25,509 nt of DNA. It comes from Desulfobacterales bacterium (GTDB lineage Bacteria; Desulfobacterota; Desulfobacteria; Desulfobacterales; JAHEIW01). Position 1 is the first letter of the stretch. Every line of letters begins with the position of its first letter. The stretch spans positions 1-25,509 of the forward strand of contig JAQYWI010000061.1 of NCBI GenBank assembly GCA_030145015.1, read 5' to 3'. Positions 1 to 6,936 of this stretch are shown one piece after another. The notes beneath the pieces were generated by a model that worked only from the letters and a program-made list of their open reading frames with translations, was not told the origin of the DNA and did not search any database. Position numbers and translations under genes: made by a program.

Positions 1-2
1 AA

Positions 3-1013
3 ATGCGGGTACGGATACACCTATTGAGTCAACGACCACCCGCACAGCGGGTGGCTTGGATTTTACCGCCAAAGGCGGTAAAAGACAGGGGCGCGAAGTG
101 CCCCAAATCGTTGAAAACAACGCGGTTTGGAAAACCCAATCGTTTCTATCGGTCAATTCTTTTTTCAGCTTTCATAGTGACGTGGGTGGCCGGATCTATT
201 TTGTCGTCCTGGGCTTTTCAGGGGGTTCCTAAACCCGGCGAGATCTGGCAGGAGCCTGTGACCGGCATGGCATTTGTCTGGGTACCTGGAGGGTGTTTTG
301 AAATGGGGAGCTCTTCAGGTGAAGCCGGACGCGACCCGGACGAAGGTCCGGTGCATGAAGTGTGCGTGGACGGCTTCTGGATGGGCAAGACCGAGGTGAC
401 GAATGCCCAATATCGGCAGTTCAAAACCAATCACGTCAGCAATGACCACAGGGGCTTCTCGCTGAGCGCAGACGACCAGCCGGTGGTATACATGAACTGG
501 AATGACGCCAAAGCTTTTGCGACATGGCTCAGCGGGCAGAACAAGGAACGGTATCGTTTCAGGCTTCCCACCGAGGCAGAATGGGAGTATGCCTGCAGAG
601 CAGCAACGCGTGCGGCCCGATTCTGGGGCGATGATGCGGATAAAGCATGTGAATATGGCAATGTGGCGGATCTTACGGCAAAGCGTGAGTGGTCATATTG
701 GGAGGTTAATAACTGTGATGACGGGTACGAAGTGACGGCACCCGTAGGCAGGTATAAACCCAATGCGTTTGGGCTTTATGACATGCTGGGCAATGTGTTT
801 GAATGGTGTGAGGATATCTATAACGAGGATGCCTATCGTCATCATCAGCGTAACAATCCCAAATTCACAGGTGGCGGCCCGTACCGGGTGATCCGGGGCG
901 GATGCTGGTACAGCTGGCCGGCGGGCGTGCGTTGTGCCGGTCGCAGCGACCATCCAACGGCCGGTCGAGACCGGGACTATTTTCTGGGCCTGCGCCTTGT
1001 GAGAGCACCTTGA
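3..1013 (+). CDS. SUMF1/FGE-fold protein with N-terminal signal or anchor
   Basis: This gene encodes a protein of the formylglycine-generating-enzyme (SUMF1, PF03781) fold. Family marks are GCFEMGS near residue 97, GKTEVTNAQYRQF, RLPTEAEWEYACRA, GLYDMLGNVFEWCEDIY and a C-terminal VIRGGCWYSW...GLRLVR. A hydrophobic stretch at about residues 49-72 (SILFSAFIVTWVAGSILSSW) after basic residues suggests a Sec signal or membrane anchor, so the domain is probably periplasmic. The Cys-x4-Cys pair that binds copper in true FGEs is absent: the segment after RGG is three residues shorter than in human SUMF1 and has no such pair. It is therefore probably a non-sulfatase-activating paralogue. The start is uncertain. 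The first ATG is at 3, but the first 40 codons lie in a hairpin cluster; TTG at 111 or GTG at 177 are in-frame alternatives, none with a convincing ribosome binding site. The gene could also begin before the window. It converges on the next gene with 78 bases between them. Confidence 0.8.
   Translation: MRVRIHLLSQRPPAQRVAWILPPKAVKDRGAKCPKSLKTTRFGKPNRFYRSILFSAFIVTWVAGSILSSWAFQGVPKPGEIWQEPVTGMAFVWVPGGCFEMGSSSGEAGRDPDEGPVHEVCVDGFWMGKTEVTNAQYRQFKTNHVSNDHRGFSLSADDQPVVYMNWNDAKAFATWLSGQNKERYRFRLPTEAEWEYACRAATRAARFWGDDADKACEYGNVADLTAKREWSYWEVNNCDDGYEVTAPVGRYKPNAFGLYDMLGNVFEWCEDIYNEDAYRHHQRNNPKFTGGGPYRVIRGGCWYSWPAGVRCAGRSDHPTAGRDRDYFLGLRLVRAP
36..122. repeat. Cluster of four tandem short hairpins
   Basis: Four stem-loops follow each other with 4-6 base gaps. 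Bases 36-43 pair with 47-54 (8 bp, loop ACA). Bases 61-70 pair with 74-83 (10 bp, loop AAA). Bases 88-94 pair with 98-104 (7 bp with one G-T, loop GAA). Bases 109-113 pair with 118-122 (5 bp, loop AAAA). They overlap the first codons of the longest reading of the SUMF1-like gene, which suggests intergenic or leader DNA rather than coding sequence. No T-tract follows, so this is not an ordinary intrinsic terminator. Confidence 0.75.
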
Positions 1014-1091
1014 TCTTTCAAAAATCGCAAAGGAAAAAGGACGTTGGGGAAAGAAAAGTTAGGTTGATCCGTGATTGTCGGCCTTGCGGTG

Positions 1092-3422
1092 TTAGGTCAT
1101 GCCGGTGAAATCAAAACTTAATTTGCCCTGGAATTTTTCGATGCGTTTAAAAATCTCTTTGAGCATGGTCTGTTCGATCCGGGAAAGTCTTTTGGGTGTG
1201 ATGTAATTGTCCGGCGCGGCGTTTTCCTCGACGATGGCTTTTACCTGGCGCACCAACCGTTGCTGCATCAAATAGCTGTAGGCCGTTTCCAGTTCATTGT
1301 GCTGCTCCCAGCTGATCTTTTTCATTACCCGCAACTGATTTATCCGCTCCAGGGTATTGGTTTCATCGATCTGGTTATGAAGGGCATATATTCGGGCGTA
1401 ATCAACAATCGGCTGCATGGCGGCTTTGATGTCAAAAGCATCGCGGTGCTCGCCCTTGGATTCCACAACAAAATTACGGAAAAAACCGATGGGCGGTGTA
1501 AAATACAGCGCATTTTCAGCCATGTGGCGGAAAAACCCCGGCCAATCACTAAGCGTATCAAACAAGTATTGGCGCAGCTGCGTGATAAGCTCCACATCAC
1601 CGTATCCCGCCTTGAAATCAAAGAAAATGCTGGCCTGCAGCAAAGCTTCCGGCTCGGCGGTGTGAATCCAGCGCTTGAAGTAGCTTTTCCAGGTGGACAG
1701 CGGCTGGCACCAGTTGGCATTCTTTGCCATCACCCCGCCTTTGCAAAGGGCGTAACCGGCCTCATCCAATCCGTTACACACCCGCTCGCTGAACTTTAAA
1801 AAATATTGGGTGGCTTTTTTTTGAGAGCCGGGCGGTGTATCTTCAAATACAATGGCGTTGTCCTGATCGGTCTTGAGGGTCTGCTCCATTCGGCCCTCAC
1901 TGCCCAAAATCATAAACACAAATTTCACCGGGGGCGGTCCGAATTCCTCGAGGGCGAATCCAATGATTTTTTGCAGGATCGCATCTGAAACGGTTGTTAA
2001 AAAGCGATTCACATTTTGCGCTTTGGCGCCGGTGTTGATCAGCGTTTGGATCAAGCGTGGAACCTGTTGGTGAATCTGCACAATCTGGTTGATAAACTTG
2101 GCCTGGGCAATCTCGCGGACAACAAAAAAGGGTGACTGCCCCTGGGCTCGCAATAAGTCCCGGTTGGTGACCACGCCAACGACTTTATCATCGCTGTCGG
2201 TGACCGCAAGGTGTTTAATATTTTTTTGCATCATCTTCATCAAGGCCTCGAATATGAGGGCCTCTCGGGAAATCATGAACAAGGGTGACGTCATGATATC
2301 GGAAACCGGCTTTAAAATATTATAGCCGGTGGCCGTAACTTTTTTTCTTAAATCATTGTCGGTCACCACTCCGACAAATTCTCCTCTGGGTTCGCGTACA
2401 AAAATGGAACTGGCATTGTGCTCGCTCATCACCGCCGCTGCCGCCTGGATCGGCATGTTCTGATCGCAAAAAACCAGGTCCTTGCTGTAGATGCTTTCAA
2501 CCGGCAAATTAAATAATTCGGTCGTCTGTTCGCTGGGTCTGCGATTGACGGCAATAATTTCGGCATAGAACCGATCCAGCATCCGCTTGCCGAAAATGTC
2601 GGTAAAAAAATCTGAAAAAGCCTCATGTTGGTTGCAGGCATCTAAAAACATCTCCTTGGGTAAAATATAGAAATAGGAATCCTCGGTAACCTTTAAGGAG
2701 CGGATGGCGATTCCATCGTTCACCAGTAAGGAAATCCCGCCATACATATCTCCCTCGCCGAGCATCCCGCGCAGGGTTTTTTTATCTTTTTCCTCAAAAT
2801 AGCGCTCGGCCGCCCCTTTTTGAATGATATACAGATAATCGATTTTAGAGCGTCCCTGGGCAAACAGGATGGTATCTTTGGGATAGTTGATAATAGAAAC
2901 CGCGGCAGCCATTTTCTCCACATCTTCCCTGGGTAGGAACGAAAACGGTGCCAGCTCGAAAAGAAAATGAAGCACCTGTCCTGCAGCAACCACCGATGCA
3001 TATGATTTGTTCATCATTCGTTTGCGGAACTTCTCTGCGAAAAACTCGTAAACATCCGTATGCTGGGTACAGACATCCAGAAACACCTTTTCCGGCAGCA
3101 CATATAAGGTGGCATCCTCCAGGACGTTGACCGAACGAACCGAAATACCGGCATTCATTAATATGGAAATGCCGCCGAAAATTTTGCCCTGTTTTAAGAG
3201 CCCGCTCATTTCCTTTTCGCCGTCGGATTCATAAAAAAGCTCCAGCACGCCATCTTTTACGATATAAATGTCCTCGAGATTCGTTCGGCCCTGTTTGGAT
3301 AAGTTGTGCCCACCGGCATAATTTTCAGTGGTGACCGATTCACTGATGCGCTTGAGTTCAGGTTGAGGCAGTTGTGAAAATGGTGCCTGTTTCGATAAAA
3401 ATGTAAGTACCGCGTCCGACAT
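1092..3422 (-). CDS. Tandem cNMP-CBS-DUF294 nucleotidyltransferase protein
   Basis: This 776-residue soluble signalling protein has two homologous cyclic-nucleotide-binding modules (about residues 1-145 and 150-295), a CBS pair (about 312-430), a DUF294 putative nucleotidyltransferase (PF03445) and a DUF294 C-terminal helical domain (PF10335) to the end. The transferase motif is GSEGR at 507-511 followed by D519 and D521, the GS-x-DxD pattern of GlnD/GlnE-type enzymes. Both cNMP modules have FGGIS or YGGIS where cAMP binders usually have a GE pair, though the later Arg is kept, so the ligand may not be cAMP. The start was set at 3422 because CAGGAG lies five bases upstream; an ATG 12 codons earlier lacks this. 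It is transcribed divergently from the SLC5-kinase operon. Family members often neighbour acs genes, but their target is unknown. Confidence 0.9.
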   Translation of the reverse strand: MSDAVLTFLSKQAPFSQLPQPELKRISESVTTENYAGGHNLSKQGRTNLEDIYIVKDGVLELFYESDGEKEMSGLLKQGKIFGGISILMNAGISVRSVNVLEDATLYVLPEKVFLDVCTQHTDVYEFFAEKFRKRMMNKSYASVVAAGQVLHFLFELAPFSFLPREDVEKMAAAVSIINYPKDTILFAQGRSKIDYLYIIQKGAAERYFEEKDKKTLRGMLGEGDMYGGISLLVNDGIAIRSLKVTEDSYFYILPKEMFLDACNQHEAFSDFFTDIFGKRMLDRFYAEIIAVNRRPSEQTTELFNLPVESIYSKDLVFCDQNMPIQAAAAVMSEHNASSIFVREPRGEFVGVVTDNDLRKKVTATGYNILKPVSDIMTSPLFMISREALIFEALMKMMQKNIKHLAVTDSDDKVVGVVTNRDLLRAQGQSPFFVVREIAQAKFINQIVQIHQQVPRLIQTLINTGAKAQNVNRFLTTVSDAILQKIIGFALEEFGPPPVKFVFMILGSEGRMEQTLKTDQDNAIVFEDTPPGSQKKATQYFLKFSERVCNGLDEAGYALCKGGVMAKNANWCQPLSTWKSYFKRWIHTAEPEALLQASIFFDFKAGYGDVELITQLRQYLFDTLSDWPGFFRHMAENALYFTPPIGFFRNFVVESKGEHRDAFDIKAAMQPIVDYARIYALHNQIDETNTLERINQLRVMKKISWEQHNELETAYSYLMQQRLVRQVKAIVEENAAPDNYITPKRLSRIEQTMLKEIFKRIEKFQGKLSFDFTGMT

Positions 3423-3523
3423 AAATTCTCCTGGTGGTTGCACGCTGATGGTTCGCAAATCTTAGCGAACGGCAAACCGCTTCCCGTCAAAGCGGACAGG
3501 GAATGAAGCAAATTATCGATTCT

Positions 3524-3552
3524 ACCATACCACAACTTGGCCAAGGTGCCAA
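3524..3552 (-). promoter_or_regulatory. Predicted sigma70 promoter for the cNMP-CBS-DUF294 gene
   Basis: Read on the minus strand, TTGGCA (3552-3547) is followed after 17 bases by TATGGT (3529-3524), leading to the gene that starts at 3422. A palindrome CCAATT-C-AATTGG (3549-3561) overlaps the -35 box, and CTTGGCCAAG (3536-3545) lies in the spacer. Either could be an operator. Both are inferences from pattern only. Confidence 0.45.
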
Positions 3553-3601
3553 TTCAATTGGTTATTTGCAAAAGGCAACGGCACGATAACCCGGGACGCA
3601 T

Positions 3602-3630
3602 TTGACACCGGGACCCAATTCATCTATAGT
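3602..3630 (+). promoter_or_regulatory. Strong predicted sigma70 promoter for the SLC5-kinase operon
   Basis: TTGACA (3602-3607) is followed after exactly 17 bases by TATAGT (3625-3630). This near-consensus sigma70 promoter would start transcription near 3637, about 50 bases before the GTG of the small membrane protein gene. It is back to back with the minus-strand promoter at 3524-3552. Confidence 0.75.
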
Positions 3631-3688
3631 GGCGTGCTATAAAATAAATGACCCTTTCCTTTCTTTTCCGTCTAGCGAGCGGTGAGCC

Positions 3689-3922
3689 GTGACTCCCAAA
3701 GATCGAAAAAATAAACGTTTGTTTGGTTTATTTCTGCTGGGTTGCGTTCTATTTAATTATCCTCTGCTGTCGCTATTCAACCTGAAAACCATGATATTCG
3801 GTGTGCCCCTGCTTTTTTTCTATGTCTTCACCGGTTGGACACTTTTAATTCTGCTGGCAGCCATCGCGACCAAAACCCGCAGGCGCTCACCTTCAAAACC
3901 CGATGATAAAACAGAGCGATAG
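3689..3922 (+). CDS. Small two-TM membrane protein upstream of the symporter-kinase
   Basis: This 77-residue protein has two hydrophobic segments (about residues 10-30 and 34-58) and a basic, hydrophilic C-terminal tail (RRRSPSKPDDKTER). It starts at GTG with a weak purine-rich GAGCGGTGAG upstream, and ends three bases before the downstream kinase gene, so the two are surely cotranscribed. The length and the motif FGVPLLFFYVFTGW resemble the small DUF3311-like subunits that accompany SSS-family transporters. That likeness is by eye only. A plausible role is stabilising or modulating the SLC5 domain of the next protein. Confidence 0.8.
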   Translation: MTPKDRKNKRLFGLFLLGCVLFNYPLLSLFNLKTMIFGVPLLFFYVFTGWTLLILLAAIATKTRRRSPSKPDDKTER

Positions 3923-3925
3923 GCG

Positions 3926-6688
3926 ATGTTAGAGACCGGCGTCATATTATTTGTTTCATTTGGCTACATGGGCCTGCTTTTTGCCATCGCCCATTACGGT
4001 GACAAGCGCGCCGATGCCGGCCGCAGTATCATCAGCAACCCGTACATCTACGCCCTTTCATTGGCCGTATACTGCACGGCCTGGACATTTTACGGCAGCG
4101 TCGGGCTGGCGGTCAGCAGCGGCCTGGGGTTTTTGCCTATTTACCTCGGGCCGACCCTCATGGCCCTGCTGGGCTGGTGGATTTGGCAAAAAATTATCCG
4201 CATCAGCAAGGTTCACCGCATCACCTCCATCGCCGATTTTATTGCTTCCCGCTACGGTAAAAGCACCACCCTGGGCGGGCTCGTAACCATCATCGCCGTC
4301 ATCGGTGTCATCCCTTATATTGCCCTGCAGCTTAAAGCCATTTCGACCGGATTTTTGCTGATCAACCAATATCCGGAAATATCGGTTTCGTTCAGTTTTT
4401 CCGAGATTCCGGTACTGGGAGACCCCGCGTTTTATATCGCCCTGCTGCTGGCTTTATTTGCCATTCTGTTCGGCACCCGTCACCTGGACGCTGCCGAACG
4501 ACACGAGGGACTGGTTGCGGCCATCGCCTTTGAATCGATTGTAAAGCTGGCCGCATTCCTTACCCTGGGCATTTTTGTCACCTACGTCATCCATAACGGC
4601 TTTGGTGATCTGTTTCAAAAAGCCGCAGATCTGGCCGAATTGAAAAACACCGGCAGCAACAGCCATGGCGCACTCGGCAGCTATCTGACGCTCAGCGGCC
4701 GCGGCGGCAGTTATACGGACTGGGGCATCTATCTTTTTATATCCATGCTGGCCATTATTTTTCTGCCCCGCCAATTCCAGATCGCGGTGGTGGAAAATGT
4801 CAATGAAGAGCACCTCAACAAAGCTATCTGGCTTTTTCCGCTCTATCTGCTGGCCATCAATATTTTTGTCCTACCGGTGGCATTCAGCGGCGTGCTGCGG
4901 TTTCCGGACGGCAGCGTCGATGCCGACACTTTTATGCTCACACTCCCGATGGCCGAGCGCCAGCAGCTCCTCGCCTTGTTTGTCTATATCGGCGGCATGT
5001 CGGCCGCCACCGGTATGGTCATTGTTGAATCCATTGCCCTGAGCACGATGATCTGCAACAACCTGGTCATGCCGGTGCTGCTGCGATTGCCCATCGAAGC
5101 GCTGGGAGGGCTTCGAGATTACAGCGGGCTGCTGCTTACCATCCGCAGGGTCAGTATCATTTTAGTTTTGCTGCTGGGTTATATCTATTTTCATATTATC
5201 GGCGAATTCTACGCCCTGGTTTCGATCGGGCTGAGGTCCTTTGCAGCGGTGGCCCAGTTTGCCCCGGCCCTGCTGGGCGGCATTTTCTGGAAGGGCGGCA
5301 CCCGCACCGGCGCCATCTGCGGCCTGCTGGCCGGTTTTTTGGTCTGGACTTACACCCTTGTTATGCCGACACTGGTACAGGCCGGCCTCATCGCTCAGGA
5401 TTTCGTTACCCGGGGACCTTTCGGCATCGAGTTGCTCAAACCGTTTCAATTATTTGGTTTGCAGCACTTCAACGAAATATCCCATTCGGTTTTCTGGAGC
5501 ATGCTGGCCAATATCGGCTTTTATGTCGGTGTGTCTATTTTGATCCGTCCACGGGCCATCGATCATACCCAGGCGGCCCTGTTTGTTGATGTCTTCAGAT
5601 ATTCCGGTGAAACCGGCGAATCCCATTTCTGGCGCAGCACAGCCAACCTGCCGGACCTTAAATCTCTGCTAGTACGTTTTTTAGGCCAACGCCGCACGGA
5701 TAGGGCCCTTGCCAACTACGCCGATAAGCACAAACTCAGTTGGAGCTACCTGGTAACCGCCGATGCCGACCTGGTCAGCTATGCCGAAAGATTGCTCGCC
5801 GGCGCCATCGGCTCATCATCCGCGCGTGTCATGGTCGCATCGGTTGTCAAAGAAGAATCTCTGGGTATCGAAGAAGTTTTGAACATTCTCGACGAAACCC
5901 AGCAGGTGATTGCCTACAGCCGGGAGCTGGAGAAAGCCACCGCCGATCTTCAGGATGCCAACCGCCGCCTGCAGGATCTGGATCGTCTCAAAGACGAATT
6001 TATCTCGACCGTCACCCACGAATTGCGCACCCCGCTGACATCGGTACGCTCGCTGGCTGAAATATTACATACCAATCCGGACATCGATGAAAATCAGCAC
6101 AAGAGCTTTACCGGTATCATCATTAAAGAAAGCGAACGCTTAACCCGTCTGATCAACCAGGTACTGGATTATGAGAAAATCGAATCCGCCCAGATGGACT
6201 GGGTCATCACCTCGATCGACATCACAGAAATTATCCAGGACGCTATCGCCAGTACCCGGCAGCTGGTTGCAGATAAAAACATCACCATTGATTATGAGCA
6301 GAACGATCATCCACCGCCGATATCCGGCGACCGCGATCGCCTGGTTCAGGTCATCGTGAATCTGATATCAAATGCCGTCAAATTTTGCGACACCGATCGC
6401 GGAAAAATAAGCATCCGATTGACGGCCAGTGCCAAACAGGTGCAGGTTGATGTCGAGGACAACGGTATCGGAATCAAGGCCGCGGATCAGAGCAAAGTTT
6501 TCAAAAAATTTCAACAGGTAAAAGACCCCGCCAGGGGTCGGCCATACGGCACCGGCATCGGCCTGACCATCAGCAAACGCATCATCGACTTTCACCATGG
6601 GAAAATATGGGTTAAAAGTAAGCCCGGCATGGGTTCTACTTTTTCATTTTCGCTGCCGACCACCCGCGAGGCCGCCCTCACCCACTAG
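3926..6688 (+). CDS. SLC5/SSS-STAC-histidine kinase (CrbS-like sensor)
   Basis: This 920-residue membrane sensor joins a transporter to a kinase. Residues 1 to about 545 form a sodium:solute symporter (SSS/SLC5) domain of about 13 helices. A STAC domain follows at about 580-645, then a coiled-coil linker (about 655-690). HisKA has its phospho-acceptor His698 in VTHELRTPLTS. The HATPase domain has the N box around Asn812, DNGIGI from 845 and GTGIGL from 875. All catalytic motifs look intact. The architecture matches the CrbS/CbrA family; CrbS controls acs in Vibrio and Pseudomonas. Unlike many relatives it has no PAS and no fused receiver, so a separate regulator is needed; the free receiver encoded at 9077-9466 is a candidate. 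Its setting among acs, a prpE-type gene and an SSS symporter gene supports sensing of acetate or propionate. The exact ligand is inferred. Confidence 0.92.
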   Translation: MLETGVILFVSFGYMGLLFAIAHYGDKRADAGRSIISNPYIYALSLAVYCTAWTFYGSVGLAVSSGLGFLPIYLGPTLMALLGWWIWQKIIRISKVHRITSIADFIASRYGKSTTLGGLVTIIAVIGVIPYIALQLKAISTGFLLINQYPEISVSFSFSEIPVLGDPAFYIALLLALFAILFGTRHLDAAERHEGLVAAIAFESIVKLAAFLTLGIFVTYVIHNGFGDLFQKAADLAELKNTGSNSHGALGSYLTLSGRGGSYTDWGIYLFISMLAIIFLPRQFQIAVVENVNEEHLNKAIWLFPLYLLAINIFVLPVAFSGVLRFPDGSVDADTFMLTLPMAERQQLLALFVYIGGMSAATGMVIVESIALSTMICNNLVMPVLLRLPIEALGGLRDYSGLLLTIRRVSIILVLLLGYIYFHIIGEFYALVSIGLRSFAAVAQFAPALLGGIFWKGGTRTGAICGLLAGFLVWTYTLVMPTLVQAGLIAQDFVTRGPFGIELLKPFQLFGLQHFNEISHSVFWSMLANIGFYVGVSILIRPRAIDHTQAALFVDVFRYSGETGESHFWRSTANLPDLKSLLVRFLGQRRTDRALANYADKHKLSWSYLVTADADLVSYAERLLAGAIGSSSARVMVASVVKEESLGIEEVLNILDETQQVIAYSRELEKATADLQDANRRLQDLDRLKDEFISTVTHELRTPLTSVRSLAEILHTNPDIDENQHKSFTGIIIKESERLTRLINQVLDYEKIESAQMDWVITSIDITEIIQDAIASTRQLVADKNITIDYEQNDHPPPISGDRDRLVQVIVNLISNAVKFCDTDRGKISIRLTASAKQVQVDVEDNGIGIKAADQSKVFKKFQQVKDPARGRPYGTGIGLTISKRIIDFHHGKIWVKSKPGMGSTFSFSLPTTREAALTH

Positions 6689-6724
6689 TGTTGTGTCCCA
6701 CAAATATCAAGCAAATGGTTCAGG

Positions 6725-6925
6725 GTTCTGAGTTCAGGAGTTCAGAGTTCAAAGGTCACTGGTCGCTGCCATCTATTTGCTGAACATCTAGCATCAGATT
6801 TCAAATGCAAGCCAGCGCATCAATTCCCCAAGCTTTGAATATCCAATATCGAACAAGGAATTTCGAATGACGAAATTTTCCTATCCTTCGATATTCAACA
6901 TTCGATATTCGATATTCTGCGGTTC
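6725..6925. repeat. Intergenic short-unit repeats with inverted halves
   Basis: Bases 6725-6752 repeat a GTTCAGAGTTC-like unit. Bases 6837-6853 (GAATATCCAATATCGAA) match the reverse complement of 6901-6917 at 16 of 17 positions, and the TTCGATATTC unit recurs at 6887-6917. The block lies between the convergent SLC5-kinase and exonuclease-fusion genes. I see no gene in this 248-base gap. Confidence 0.65.
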
Positions 6926-6936
6926 TCTTTTTACGG

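Noticed and set aside
1260..1799. A 179-codon plus-strand open frame opposite the DUF294 region
   Set aside because: The opposite strand encodes the intact nucleotidyltransferase domain; no independent evidence for this one.
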